Part shown: piece by piece, positions 6,911 through 16,459 of the stretch | Position numbering within the stretch: position 1 is the first letter of the stretch | How the letters are laid out: every line of letters starts with the position of its first letter | Made by a program: the position numbers and the translations under genes | Notes under the pieces: model-generated | What the model saw: the letters and a program-made list of their open reading frames with translations, nothing else | The model's database searches: none | What the model was told of the DNA's origin: nothing | Source: UBA993 sp964436815 | GTDB lineage: Bacteria > Bacillota > Dethiobacteria > DTU022 | DNA: 64,000 bases | Direction of reading: 5' to 3' | Assembly: GCA_964436815.1 (NCBI GenBank) | Contig: CAYTER010000002.1 | Span: 1-64,000, forward strand

Positions 6911-8056
6911 ATGCGTTTCCTGATTGCCCCTGATAAATATAAAGGCAGTATGACCGCCCGCCAGGCTGCCTCTTTGATCGGCTCAGGCATTAAAGAGGTT
7001 TATCCTGATGCAGAGACAGTCGAGCTGCCCCTTTCGGACGGCGGTGAAGGACTGGTTGACGCCCTGACCAGGGGCAACCGGCATCTGCTCCAGAAAACTA
7101 TAGTAACCGGACCGCTGATGGAGAAAGTAACAGCAACCTGGGGGATCATTGACGACGGAGAAACCGCTGTCATTGAAATGGCCGAAGCTTCCGGCCTCAA
7201 CCTTGTACCGGCAGAGCGGCGCAACCCCGCTGCGACCACAACCTACGGAACCGGAGAGCTAATTAAAGCAGCACTCGATCAAGGCTGCAAAAAAATGATC
7301 ATCGGCATCGGAGGAAGCGCTACCAATGACGGCGGTACCGGTATGGCCAGGGCGCTTGGCGCAGTATTTATTGACCGGCAGGGAAAAGTAATTACCGGGG
7401 GCGGTGTGGAACTGCTCAATTTGGAAAAGATCGATCTCAGTGTTTTAGATCCGCGTCTGACAAGTGTTAGAACCATAATCGCTGCCGATGTTGATAACCC
7501 GCTTACCGGACCGAATGGCGCCTCACTAATCTATGGGCCGCAAAAAGGAGCTTCAGCGGAGATGGCCGTTCAGCTTGAAAAAGCGCTGCAGCGCTTCGCT
7601 GCTGTAGTAAAAAATGACCTTGGCTGCAGCGTAGCTGAGATTAAGGGCGCCGGAGCAGCCGGCGGACTGGGAGCCGGCTTGATTGCTTTCCTCAAAGCTG
7701 AACTGCTGCCCGGGGTCGACCTGGTTCTTGATCATATCCGCTTTGACTCTTTACTTGAAGGCTGCTCTTTGGTTATAACCGGAGAAGGGAAAATCGATCA
7801 GCAATCCCTGCATGGCAAAGTGCCAGTCGGTGTAGCCAGAAGAGCATCAAGGTGCGGCGTGCCGGTCATCGCCTTAGCCGGTTCTTTGGATCTGGAACCG
7901 GAAATTTTACACCGGGAAGGGATCACGGCCGCCTTTGCCATAGCCGACCAGCCCCTTGAACCTGACGAATCAATCAAACGGGGGCCTGAACTGATCAAGA
8001 AGAAAACCATCGAGCTGATGAGACTCTGGAAATCAGCGGCGACCGCCATAACTTAA
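6911..8056 (+). CDS. Glycerate kinase (type 1 family)
   Basis: A 381-residue glycerate kinase of the GlxK/GarK family, which phosphorylates D-glycerate (usually to 2-phosphoglycerate), feeding lower glycolysis. The N-terminus FLIAPDKYKGSMTA is the family signature, followed by PLSDGGEG, the GIGGSATNDGGTGM phosphate-binding loop and a C-terminal VITGEGKIDQQS motif. The family begins at this position, so I take the ATG at 6911 rather than the GTG at 6902; neither has a clear ribosome site. It stands alone, divergent from the peptidase and ended by a hairpin terminator. No glycerate-forming gene is nearby. Confidence 0.93.
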   Translation: MRFLIAPDKYKGSMTARQAASLIGSGIKEVYPDAETVELPLSDGGEGLVDALTRGNRHLLQKTIVTGPLMEKVTATWGIIDDGETAVIEMAEASGLNLVPAERRNPAATTTYGTGELIKAALDQGCKKMIIGIGGSATNDGGTGMARALGAVFIDRQGKVITGGGVELLNLEKIDLSVLDPRLTSVRTIIAADVDNPLTGPNGASLIYGPQKGASAEMAVQLEKALQRFAAVVKNDLGCSVAEIKGAGAAGGLGAGLIAFLKAELLPGVDLVLDHIRFDSLLEGCSLVITGEGKIDQQSLHGKVPVGVARRASRCGVPVIALAGSLDLEPEILHREGITAAFAIADQPLEPDESIKRGPELIKKKTIELMRLWKSAATAIT

Positions 8057-8064
8057 AAACATTC

Positions 8065-8098
8065 AGCCCTGCCGTTTTTAGCAGGGCTGTCAAAAATC
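8065..8098. terminator. Bidirectional terminator between glycerate kinase and lipoprotein
   Basis: An 8-bp hairpin AGCCCTGC / GCAGGGCT (8065-8088) with an 8-base loop lies between convergent genes. U-rich tracts are present on both sides but are imperfect (TCAAAAATCTTT on plus; GAATGTTTTT on minus). Confidence 0.65.
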
Positions 8099-8131
8099 TT
8101 TAATGATCGATCTCGAAAACTTCTTTTCGGG

Positions 8132-8848
8132 TTAGTTAATAGAGAGCGTCTGCTTGCCTTCAATCAGAACGTCAAACTGAACGACCTCTTCCCCGTCGGA
8201 ATAGACATAAAAGATATCGTAGTAAGGGCCTTCTGGTATCTCCCTCTCAGTAATTTCTGCTTCGGTGTCGCCGTTATCGTTTTCGCCATTACTGTTTTGG
8301 GTCAGATCTTCCTTATTGCCGCTACCAGAGCCTGAAGCATTGTCCGGTACCGGATCAATAAATAGAAAACGGCGGCCAAACTCAGCCGGGATCACATCGA
8401 GTCCACCGATCAAGTCCTCTCCCCATTCGTCACTGACCGAAGGAGCAATGAAAAAGAGGGCAATATCTTTATCAGAATTGTTTTCAACCAGCACCGGTAT
8501 TTTATCCGGACTGCCAATCTCAATATAGGTATCACCGGTAATATTGGCGACACTCTTTACCACATAGAGTTCGTAGGTAAAAAATACTGCGCTGTATTCA
8601 CCCAGGGGCAGCTGAAATTTTATAGTATCGCCAGGCGCTATCACCTGGTCGCCAAGCAGATCCTCGCCCCATTCATCCAAATCAGGGCCGAAAAATGCTG
8701 CCCAGGAAATGATTATTTCCTCGGTGTTATTGAATACCTCAACCGTTAAAGTATTTTCATCATCGGCAGCCGGTTCACCGCCACCGCAGCCGATCAGAGA
8801 AAGCAAGATGGCTATGCATACAGCAAACAACAATATTCTTTTGATCAT
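8132..8848 (-). CDS. Lipoprotein with two internal repeats, unknown function
   Basis: A 238-residue secreted lipoprotein. The signal ends in the lipobox SLIGC, followed by a Gly-rich and acidic linker. Two modules of about 65 residues follow, each starting with a V-E-x-x-N-N strand and containing D-E-W-G-E-D-L-(L/I)-G, then a stretch ending in a predicted beta strand. After the second comes an Asn/Ser/Gly-rich low-complexity linker (about residues 170-195) and a short C-terminal domain. I do not recognise the family. It probably sits on the outer membrane face as a small beta-rich domain pair. It converges on glycerate kinase and diverges from the MATE gene. Confidence 0.7.
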   Translation of the reverse strand: MIKRILLFAVCIAILLSLIGCGGGEPAADDENTLTVEVFNNTEEIIISWAAFFGPDLDEWGEDLLGDQVIAPGDTIKFQLPLGEYSAVFFTYELYVVKSVANITGDTYIEIGSPDKIPVLVENNSDKDIALFFIAPSVSDEWGEDLIGGLDVIPAEFGRRFLFIDPVPDNASGSGSGNKEDLTQNSNGENDNGDTEAEITEREIPEGPYYDIFYVYSDGEEVVQFDVLIEGKQTLSIN

Positions 8849-8958
8849 GCTCAGCCTCCAAAACCTTATAATTTTATCTTAGTAATTTTATCATATTTGC
8901 TTATTAAATCAAGAAAAGCGCCTCTTTATTTTTCGGCTCCGTCAATTTCGGCTTAATA

Positions 8959-8987
8959 ATGGCAGATTAAAATATTTACAGTATAAT
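8959..8987 (+). promoter_or_regulatory. Promoter for the MATE-rlmD unit
   Basis: ATGGCA (8959-8964), 17-base spacer, TATAAT (8982-8987). The -10 is perfect, the -35 matches 4 of 6. Start expected near 8994, 38 bases before the TTG. Confidence 0.5.
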
Positions 8988-9031
8988 AGGAAACAGTCAC
9001 ATAATAAGCAGTCTTTGAGGAGCAAATGTAA

Positions 9032-10399
9032 TTGAAACAGCAAAGTGAACGTCTTGGAAATGAACCGATCGCCAGATTACTGACTGACCTGGCTGTTCCG
9101 GCTACAGTCGGGATGCTGGCTATGGCTCTGCACAGCGTAATTGACGCCATCTATATTGGCCGTGGTGTGGGTGCAATCGGTGTTGCCGCCGTAGCGATTA
9201 CTTTCCCCCTCAGTATGTTGGTGATGGCCATCAGCGGGGCGATCGGCATCGGCGGGGCTTCGGTTATATCAAGAGCATTAGGGGCCAGGCAGCTGGATAA
9301 AGCCAACCTGGCTTTCGGTAATGTCCTGATCATGATTCTGGTAGTTGGCGTTTCCGGCGTTTTTCTTGGTCTTACTTTTCTGGATCAGCTGCTAAAGCTT
9401 TTTGCCGCCAGCGAAACCATAATGCCGCTGAGCAGAGAGTATCTTGGCATTATCCTTTATGGCACAATCTTCTTTTCTTTCAGCTTTGCCGTTAATAACA
9501 TTGTCAGGGCTGAAGGAAATGCCACGGTAGCCATGGCCACGATGATTATTTCATCTTTCCTGAATATCCTGTTTACTCCAATCTTCATGTTCGGCATGGG
9601 TTTGGGTATGAGCGGCGCAGCTTATGGCACAATTACCGCGCAGGGACTGACTTCTGTCTACCTGTTTTATTATTTTATAGCGGGCAGGAGCACACTGTCA
9701 GTTAAAACGAAATATTTATCCCCAAGCACTGGCCTGATTAAGGAGATCCTTTCTGTGGGGGCTTCAGCCTTCGTGCGCCAAGGCGCTTCAAGCATCATGC
9801 TGATCATCGCCAACCACCTCCTGGTTTTCCATGGCGGGGATATGGCCATAGCCGTTCTCGGTATTATCCATCGGGTAATCATGTTCACATTAATGCCGAT
9901 TATGGGTATTGTTCAGGGCATGCTGCCGCTGGTTGGCTTTAATTACGGTGCGGAAAAGAGAGCAAGGGTAAAAGAAACGATTGCTTTGGGCATGAAGGTG
10001 GCAACGGCCATCGCATCATTGGGTTTTATGCTGGTTATGGTTTTTCCGGTGCCGTTGATGAGGATCTTTACCGAAGATCAGGCTTTGATCAACCTGGGAA
10101 TCCCCGCCCTGAGGATCATGTTCGCCATGTCATTTACGGTCGGGATGCAGCTTGTGACCGGCGGAGTCTTTCAGGCTATGGGTAAAGCCAAAGAAGCTTT
10201 CATCATGTCAATGGCCAGGCAAATTTTATTTTTAATACCCCTGCTCTTTTTGCTGCCGCCCTTTCTGGGGTTAAACGGGGTGTGGATGGCTTTTCCGGTG
10301 GCGGACCTACTCTCATTTATTCTGGCTCTCTGGCTTATTAATAAATATAGGCATTATTTTTTCCTGAACAGCGAAAAAATCCTTGCCGTCTCAAAATAA
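9032..10399 (+). CDS. MATE family multidrug/toxin exporter
   Basis: A 455-residue integral membrane protein with about 12 hydrophobic segments in two six-helix halves, typical of MATE transporters that expel cationic compounds using sodium or proton gradients. Family-like stretches include LAVPATVGMLAMALHSVIDAIYIGRG near the N-terminus and PIMGIVQGMLPLVGFNYGA at the start of the second half. TTG start with GAGGAG 9 bases upstream. rlmD follows 21 bases later, so they are likely co-transcribed, although no functional link is evident. Substrate unknown. Confidence 0.92.
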   Translation: MKQQSERLGNEPIARLLTDLAVPATVGMLAMALHSVIDAIYIGRGVGAIGVAAVAITFPLSMLVMAISGAIGIGGASVISRALGARQLDKANLAFGNVLIMILVVGVSGVFLGLTFLDQLLKLFAASETIMPLSREYLGIILYGTIFFSFSFAVNNIVRAEGNATVAMATMIISSFLNILFTPIFMFGMGLGMSGAAYGTITAQGLTSVYLFYYFIAGRSTLSVKTKYLSPSTGLIKEILSVGASAFVRQGASSIMLIIANHLLVFHGGDMAIAVLGIIHRVIMFTLMPIMGIVQGMLPLVGFNYGAEKRARVKETIALGMKVATAIASLGFMLVMVFPVPLMRIFTEDQALINLGIPALRIMFAMSFTVGMQLVTGGVFQAMGKAKEAFIMSMARQILFLIPLLFLLPPFLGLNGVWMAFPVADLLSFILALWLINKYRHYFFLNSEKILAVSK

Positions 10400-10420
10400 G
10401 TGTGAGGACTACAGTATAAA

Positions 10421-11770
10421 TTGAAACGCGATCCGAGTGAAATCAGCAGGGGCACCAAAGCCAGTTTAACGATCAGCGACCTGAACCATAACGGCGAAGG
10501 CGTTGGCCGGCTGGATGGTATGGTTGTTTTTGTCCCCGGAGCGTTGCCGGATGAAACGGTTGAGGTTGAGCTGCTTTCACTCCATAAAAATTTTATCCGC
10601 TCTAAATTACTTTCAATAATTAAGGCATCGGCTGAACGGACAGAACCGCCCTGCTCCTACTTTGCTGACTGCGGGGGCTGCCAGCTGCAACACCTTAACT
10701 ACCCCGGGCAGCTTCAGTGGAAAGAATCAACAGTTCGAAATGCTCTCAACCGGATTGGAAAAATCGACCATCCAGTCCTGCCGATCAGGGGTATGGAAAA
10801 CCCTTTCCGTTACCGGAACAAAGCCCGCGTTCACCTGTCAATCGAACAAAGTATTGTAAAAGCCGGTTTCTACCAGAAACACAGCCACCGGATCATTGAC
10901 ATCAAGGAATGTTTAATTCAGCATCCTAATAATGTTTTAGCGATCAATGCCCTCCGCACAGTCTTAAGCGAGCTGATTCACCATAACGGCAAGATCGGCC
11001 CAGATAATTTCGGGTTTTTTGAAGCGGAAGTGCGTGCCTCATTTCACTCTGGCCAAATCTTAATGACGATCAGCACTGATAAAGAACCGGGTGATAAAAA
11101 CCGGCAGTTTATCTCGGGCTTATTTAAGGAGATTCTCGGTGATAAATTGGCCGGCCTGGTTCTAAACATCACCGCTAAAAAGATTAACTCCTACCAAACG
11201 CTGAACGGTAACAGTTATGTAAAAGAAAAAATCAACCCTTTTTACTATCGCATTTCACCGCGCTCTTTCTTCCAGGTCAATCCGCTGCAGGCGCGGGAGC
11301 TTTTTGAAATTGCCGCCGGTTTTGCCGGTAACCCCGATACGGCTTATGATCTTTACTGCGGAACCGGTAATTTTTCTCTTTACCTGAGCAGGGTGGCCCG
11401 TGAGGTAATCGGCATCGACAGCGAAGAGTCAGCGATCAGGGACGCCAGGATAAATGCTACGATCAACGGCGTAACTAATGTTAAGTTTGTCAAATCCCGC
11501 CTGGAAGAGGCCTCCGGTATCCTAACCCAGGGTAAAAAGAAGTTGACGGTGATCATCGATCCGCCACGCAAAGGGTGCAGCCCTTCTCTGATCGAATCAA
11601 TGGAGAAAATTAAACCGGAGAGAATAGTTTATGTCTCCTGCAACCCGGCAACCCTGGCCCGCGATCTGGCGTTACTGCAGCAAAAAGGTTTTTCTGTCCG
11701 GGAAGTCCAACCGGTAGATATGTTTCCCCAGACTACTCATGTTGAGACAGTAGTCTGGCTGGAAAAGTAA
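10421..11770 (+). CDS. rlmD: 23S rRNA (uracil-C5)-methyltransferase, RlmD/RumA type
   Basis: A 449-residue SAM-dependent enzyme that methylates a uracil of 23S rRNA (U1939 for RlmD; family members also take other uracils). An N-terminal TRAM domain (residues about 8-65) is followed by the [4Fe-4S] cysteines in CSYFADCGGC with a further Cys in IDIKECLI. The methyltransferase domain has DLYCGTGNFSL (SAM), IIDPPRKGCS, and the nucleophile in VYVSCNPATLARDL. TTG start, with GTGAGGA about 15 bases upstream. Complete and typical in length. Confidence 0.93.
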   Translation: MKRDPSEISRGTKASLTISDLNHNGEGVGRLDGMVVFVPGALPDETVEVELLSLHKNFIRSKLLSIIKASAERTEPPCSYFADCGGCQLQHLNYPGQLQWKESTVRNALNRIGKIDHPVLPIRGMENPFRYRNKARVHLSIEQSIVKAGFYQKHSHRIIDIKECLIQHPNNVLAINALRTVLSELIHHNGKIGPDNFGFFEAEVRASFHSGQILMTISTDKEPGDKNRQFISGLFKEILGDKLAGLVLNITAKKINSYQTLNGNSYVKEKINPFYYRISPRSFFQVNPLQARELFEIAAGFAGNPDTAYDLYCGTGNFSLYLSRVAREVIGIDSEESAIRDARINATINGVTNVKFVKSRLEEASGILTQGKKKLTVIIDPPRKGCSPSLIESMEKIKPERIVYVSCNPATLARDLALLQQKGFSVREVQPVDMFPQTTHVETVVWLEK

Positions 11771-11787
11771 AACCTTGTCCAATAAAG

Positions 11788-11825
11788 CTCCTGCCTTAAA
11801 TCCTAAGCAGGAGTATTCTGTTCTA
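11788..11825 (+). terminator. Probable terminator after rlmD
   Basis: Hairpin CTCCTGC / GCAGGAG (11788-11813, 12-base loop) followed by TATTCTGTTCT. The stem is short and the U-tract interrupted, so termination may be partial. Confidence 0.45.
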
Positions 11826-11932
11826 ATAAAGAAATTATTCCCCGGACAATGATCCTCTTCAATCACAGCAAAATACAAAATCATAGATGATGAATCAGAT
11901 CATTTCCATTAGCGATTAATGGGGTGAGGCCG

Positions 11933-13204
11933 ATGAAAAACCATTTTGACAAGGAAGAACTATTATTACTCCAGGAACGGGAAGACAGGCTGCTGCAGCT
12001 TGTTAACAAAGCCCGCCTTGGAGTGGTCTCTTTTAACCAGGACCATAAAGTAATTGAGTGCAACCAGCGTTTTGCTGAGATGATGGGTTACACGATTGAT
12101 GAAATGATGGAGCTATACACCTGGGACATTGACGCTTTAAATAATGAAGAGGATATCCGGAATAACTTCAATGATCTCTCTGTCGCCAATGTGACGATTG
12201 AGACCGTCCATCAGCGTAAAGATGGTTCAACCTATGATGTGGAAGTCCATATATCCGGAACAAAAGTAAAGGGTCACCAGGGAGAGTACAACGCTTCAAT
12301 TTGTATCTGCCAGGATATCAGTGAACGAAAACGCATGGAACGTGAGCTGAAGCTCAGTGAACAGAAATTAAGAAATTTCGTTGAAAACGCTTCTGATGTA
12401 ATCTGTACAGTAACCAGCCAGGCAGTTGTCGATTATATCTCACCTAATGTTGAAAAAGTCCTTGGCTACGTTCCGGAAGAAATTGAAAGTAAATTTTTTG
12501 ACTCATTATTCCAGCCCGAGGATAGAACAGTTCTAATAAACCACCTGCAATCGGCAATAGGTGAAGGCAAACAAAGCCTTGGCGATTTTAAGCTCAGGCA
12601 TAAAGATGAAAGCCTTCACTGGTATGGGATTAATTTTTCTGCTTCCATTGATCATGTGGACCAGCCAATAGTAATCTGCAATATCCGCAATATTGACGGG
12701 AAAAAGAAGGCTGAAGAATCGCTCCGGTATTTGAGCCTGCACGATCAGTTAACCGGGGTCCATAACAGGACATTTTTTGAAAAGGAACTGGAAAAACAGA
12801 TCGAAGCGGGGGATTATCCGCTGACCATCCTCAATTGTGATTTAGACGGTTTGAAAATAATCAATGACCAACTGGGACATGCCGCCGGCGATGAACTGTT
12901 GAAGGATTGCGCCAGGATTCTTCAAAGTTCGCTGCGCAGTGTCGATTTTTTAGCAAGAATCGGTGGCGATGAATTTGCCATCATCCTTCCGCTAACTGAT
13001 GAAAAAGCAGCTGAAAAAATTCTTGATCGAATTAATAAAAACCTAGCCTGCCACAATCGGGATAAACAGGCTGAAATCAGCGTTTCAATCGGAACAGTGA
13101 CCATTCATGATAAAACACTGACCCTTTCTGATGCGCTAATCATCGCAGACCGAAATATGTACCGTGAAAAAAGCAAAAAAAGATGCCTCGATCCTGAAGC
13201 TTGA
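11933..13204 (+). CDS. Diguanylate cyclase with two PAS domains
   Basis: A 423-residue cytoplasmic sensor-enzyme. A short coiled start leads to PAS 1 (about 20-135, ending with a PAC-like DISERKRMERELKLSEQ linker), PAS 2 (about 140-255), then a GGDEF domain (about 265-420). The catalytic motif GGDEF is intact at residues 344-348, and an inhibitory I-site RSVD lies exactly five residues before it, so it should make c-di-GMP from GTP with product inhibition. No membrane segment, so the PAS domains sense something inside the cell. I take the ATG at 11933, 6 bases after GGGGTG, over the GTG at 11924. The HD-GYP protein at 58693-59727 is the natural opposing activity. Confidence 0.9.
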   Translation: MKNHFDKEELLLLQEREDRLLQLVNKARLGVVSFNQDHKVIECNQRFAEMMGYTIDEMMELYTWDIDALNNEEDIRNNFNDLSVANVTIETVHQRKDGSTYDVEVHISGTKVKGHQGEYNASICICQDISERKRMERELKLSEQKLRNFVENASDVICTVTSQAVVDYISPNVEKVLGYVPEEIESKFFDSLFQPEDRTVLINHLQSAIGEGKQSLGDFKLRHKDESLHWYGINFSASIDHVDQPIVICNIRNIDGKKKAEESLRYLSLHDQLTGVHNRTFFEKELEKQIEAGDYPLTILNCDLDGLKIINDQLGHAAGDELLKDCARILQSSLRSVDFLARIGGDEFAIILPLTDEKAAEKILDRINKNLACHNRDKQAEISVSIGTVTIHDKTLTLSDALIIADRNMYREKSKKRCLDPEA

Positions 13205-13295
13205 TAATTACTTTTCTTGTTATTCCCCTGACAGCCAATTATGGTATGATAGCAGATGTTGATGTAAATCAATACAATCTGCAGGATGTGATTTA

Positions 13296-14468
13296 GTGGA
13301 TAGTGAAAATATTCGTCGTATCGAATTGGAAGAGCGGGAGATTATTTTAATCGGCACCGCCCATGTTTCGAAGGCCAGCGTCGAAGAAGTTAAGACCCTG
13401 ATTGAAACTGAAAAACCTGATACGGTCTGTATTGAGTTGTGCCAGGCCCGCTACCAGGCAATAACGGAAACTGATCGCTGGAAAAACACCGACATCGCCA
13501 AGATAATCAAGGAACGTAAAGCTCCCCTGCTGCTGGCCAACCTGATCATGTCCTCGTACCAGAAGAAGCTGGCTAGAAAATTTGATATTCAACCCGGTCA
13601 GGAGATGAGGCAGGCAGTTGCTTCCGCCGAGGAAGTTGGAGCGGAAATCTGTCTTGCCGATCGGGATCTGCAGGTTACCATGCTGCGGCTCTGGCGCAGC
13701 ACTAACTTCTGGGGTAAAATAAAACTTTTCTTCCAGTTCATGCTGGGTATGATGATGGACGAGGAACTGACCGAAGAAGAGATGGAAAAAATGAAGAGCA
13801 AGGATATGCTAAGCGCCGCCCTGGACGAATTGTCAACGGCGTTTCCGCAGCTCAAATCAATAGTGATCGATGAACGGGACCGGTATCTGTCCCAGAAAAT
13901 AAAGACTGCCCCCGGAAACAAAATTGTAGCAGTGCTCGGGGCAGGCCACTTACCTGGGATCATGGAAGAAATTAATCATGATCATGACCTTGTAAAACTG
14001 GCTGAGATTAAACCGGCGCCGCCGATCAATAAAATAATCGCCTGGAGTATCCCGGCCCTAATTATCGCCCTGATTGTCATGACATTTTCGGTTGACCGGG
14101 CGACCGGAGTTGAGCAGATCGTGACCTGGATTCTCTGGAACGGTTCTTTAGGGCTGTTGGGGGCGATCATTGCCCTCGCCCATCCGCTGGCCATGCTGAC
14201 CGCTCTCTTGGCAGCTCCGATCAGCTCACTCAGTCCGCTATTGGCTGCCGGTTGGTTTGCCGGTTTAACCGAAGCACTGATCAGGAAACCAAGCGTCAGT
14301 GATTTTGAGAACCTGGCCGAAGATATTCATACAGTTAAAGGCTTCTGGCGCAACAAGGTAACCCGCATCCTGCTGGTTGTTGTTTTTGTCAATCTCGGCA
14401 GCACTGTAGGAACGGTAATCGGAGGCGCTGAAGTAATTAGCCGCTTTGTCAATACATTTTTTAATTAA
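13296..14468 (+). CDS. TraB/PrgY-family membrane protein
   Basis: A 390-residue protein with the TraB family layout: an N-terminal soluble domain holding GTAHVSKASVEEV, E-L-C-x-x-R and a GAGHLPG motif (about residue 215), then a membrane region of four or so helices (about 245-380). TraB proteins in Enterococcus limit export of inhibitor pheromone; the fold is related to Tiki/GumN/EreA proteases, with the His of GTAH and the GAGH motif suspected as metal ligands. Substrate unknown here. GTG start with GGATG 8-10 bases upstream. Converges on the YbaN gene with only 9 bases between the stops. Confidence 0.85.
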   Translation: MDSENIRRIELEEREIILIGTAHVSKASVEEVKTLIETEKPDTVCIELCQARYQAITETDRWKNTDIAKIIKERKAPLLLANLIMSSYQKKLARKFDIQPGQEMRQAVASAEEVGAEICLADRDLQVTMLRLWRSTNFWGKIKLFFQFMLGMMMDEELTEEEMEKMKSKDMLSAALDELSTAFPQLKSIVIDERDRYLSQKIKTAPGNKIVAVLGAGHLPGIMEEINHDHDLVKLAEIKPAPPINKIIAWSIPALIIALIVMTFSVDRATGVEQIVTWILWNGSLGLLGAIIALAHPLAMLTALLAAPISSLSPLLAAGWFAGLTEALIRKPSVSDFENLAEDIHTVKGFWRNKVTRILLVVVFVNLGSTVGTVIGGAEVISRFVNTFFN

Positions 14469-14477
14469 AGAAGGAAA

Positions 14478-14906
14478 TTAAACAGGTTCTTTTTGCCCTT
14501 TGTTCACGATCACCAAACGACCGAGCTCATCGCGATCAAGCGTTTTTAAAGCGAATAAATGAATACTGACTCCTGTGCCAACAGCAAGAAGGAAAATAGT
14601 TAAGTGAAGATTGGCCACAAGGATCATCGATATAACCAGGGTAACCCAGAGAAAAAATAATGCACCGAATCTGGTATTAGGGGTTATCGCCCGATAGGTA
14701 AGGTAGTTGTAGATGTAGGGCCCCAGCAGGGGATGACTGATCAACCAGCGATAGAGTTTCTGAGAGCTGCGCAGGTAGCAGTAGGCCGCGAGCAGTAAAA
14801 AGGGCGTAGTCGGCAGAACCGGTAAAAAGGCGCCCAGGAAGCCAAGGGCCAGAGAAAGGGTTCCGACACTGATTAGAAATACTTTTTTGACCATATTTAG
14901 ATTCAC
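14478..14906 (-). CDS. YbaN/DUF454 small membrane protein
   Basis: A 142-residue membrane protein of the DUF454 group. The family signature GFLGAFLPVLPTTPFLLLAAYCYLRSS is present near the N-terminus (split here over residues about 22-50), followed by SxKLYxWLxxHPLLGPY and two further hydrophobic segments. Function unknown. Start is GTG at 14906 or ATG at 14894; neither has a strong ribosome site. It lies 174 bases downstream of the FAD oxidoreductase gene, in a gap where I see no gene. Confidence 0.85.
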   Translation of the reverse strand: MNLNMVKKVFLISVGTLSLALGFLGAFLPVLPTTPFLLLAAYCYLRSSQKLYRWLISHPLLGPYIYNYLTYRAITPNTRFGALFFLWVTLVISMILVANLHLTIFLLAVGTGVSIHLFALKTLDRDELGRLVIVNKGQKEPV

Positions 14907-15079
14907 TGCTTAAACCAACCACCATTCATCAGCTTAATAAACAAAATCCAATGACCTGGAGATATTTGATCCCCCGGCATATTATTTCCCGAGCATCTTG
15001 TCTTTTCAAGACTTTTACCGGATAGTTTATTCTATATTCATTTACAGGCTGCGTCAATCGGTTGAAGTTCCGGAAAGGT

Positions 15080-16441
15080 TTAACCTGACCAGGCAGTACT
15101 GTTGATTGCTTCAGCCAGGGTAGGGTGAATATGCATCATATTCTTTAACGTATCGATGGTTGCTCCCAGGGTTATGGCCAGGATCAGTTCATGGATCAGC
15201 TCGCCGGCTTCCGGCCCAATTATTTGCGCTCCAAGCAGCTTGCCGCTCTCCTCTTCGCTAACCAGCTTGATAAATCCCTCAAGCCGATCCATGGCCAAAG
15301 CCCGCCCATGATGACCGAACCTGAAGCGTAAAACTTTAATCCCGTAACCTTCCTTAAGCGCCTCTTCTTCATTCATCCCAACACCGGCTATCTCCGGATC
15401 AGTGAAGATAGCGTAAGGAATGATGCGTCCCCTGGTATTAATCTCGCTCTTATCTACCAGGTGTCGCCCCAGTAACATCCCGTCATGCCACGCCCGGTGG
15501 GTGTACATAGCTCCGCCGGTTATATCGCCGATAGCCCAGATACCGTTTACATTTGTCCGAAAAGCATGATCGACCGTGATAAAACCCCGATCATCGGTGT
15601 CAATCCCCGCATTAAAGAGTTCAAGCCTCTCACTGTTTGCTGTTCTTCCGGTGGCAATGAGCAACTGAGCAGCATGGTAAGTGAAGGTCTTGCCCCCAGA
15701 TACAGCTTCGGCAAAAATGAGCGGTTCATCTTGCTTAATCTCTTTTACAACTGCTTCATTAATCACCCTTACGCTTGCCGCCTCCAGTATTTTTTGGATT
15801 TCAGCGGCAATTTCCGGATCAATATTGGGAACCAGCCGTTTATTGCGCTGCAGGATGGTTACCTCCACCCCAAGCCGGTTAAAGAGCTGGGCAAATTCCA
15901 AACCGATCACTCCACCCCCGATAATCAGCAGGCTCTGCGGCAGCTCCTTCAGCTCCATGATTGAGGTCGAAGTAAGAAAATCCACTTGAGCCAAACCGTT
16001 AATCGACGGCAAAGCGGGGCGCGCTCCGGCAGCGATGACAATTTTATCAGACGCAATAATCTTATCGTTTACGGCAATCTCCCGGGGGCTCTTAAAAACA
16101 GCTTCTCCGGCCAAAAAAGATATCCGGTCGTTTTCTTCCACCGATCGGTAATTACCGGCCCGAATTCTTCCCACCAGGCGGTCCTTACGGTGAACCATTG
16201 CCGGCCAGTCGGCTTGCGGCTGCCCGGTAATGACGCCGGCTTTTGAAGCTTCGGCCACCATGTGCATCACCCTGGCTGAATGGATTAGGGTTTTTGAAGG
16301 TATGCAGCCGACATTTATGCAGGTGCCGCCTAAATGATCGCTTTCAACCAGGGCAGTGTTCCAGCCGGCTGCCGCAGCTTTCCGCACTACGGCCAAACCC
16401 GCCGATCCGCCACCAATGACAATAAGATCGAATTCACTCAA
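15080..16441 (-). CDS. Pyridine nucleotide-disulfide oxidoreductase (dihydrolipoamide dehydrogenase/MerA-like)
   Basis: A 453-residue flavoprotein. It has the FAD motif VIGGGSAGLAVVRKAAAAG, the redox-active disulfide GGTCINVGCIPSKTL, the NAD(P) motif IIGGGVIGLEFAQLFNRLG, the second FAD motif GIWAIGDITGGAMYTHRA, and the C-terminal dimerisation region with HIHPTLAEA carrying the His-Pro catalytic pair. This is the class I disulfide reductase pattern. There is no 2-oxoacid dehydrogenase or mer gene adjacent, and no vicinal Cys pair at the C-terminus as in MerA, so the substrate is open. TTG start with a G-rich site 8 bases upstream. Confidence 0.9.
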   Translation of the reverse strand: MSEFDLIVIGGGSAGLAVVRKAAAAGWNTALVESDHLGGTCINVGCIPSKTLIHSARVMHMVAEASKAGVITGQPQADWPAMVHRKDRLVGRIRAGNYRSVEENDRISFLAGEAVFKSPREIAVNDKIIASDKIVIAAGARPALPSINGLAQVDFLTSTSIMELKELPQSLLIIGGGVIGLEFAQLFNRLGVEVTILQRNKRLVPNIDPEIAAEIQKILEAASVRVINEAVVKEIKQDEPLIFAEAVSGGKTFTYHAAQLLIATGRTANSERLELFNAGIDTDDRGFITVDHAFRTNVNGIWAIGDITGGAMYTHRAWHDGMLLGRHLVDKSEINTRGRIIPYAIFTDPEIAGVGMNEEEALKEGYGIKVLRFRFGHHGRALAMDRLEGFIKLVSEEESGKLLGAQIIGPEAGELIHELILAITLGATIDTLKNMMHIHPTLAEAINSTAWSG

Positions 16442-16459
16442 GAAGTTCCGCCCCCTCGA

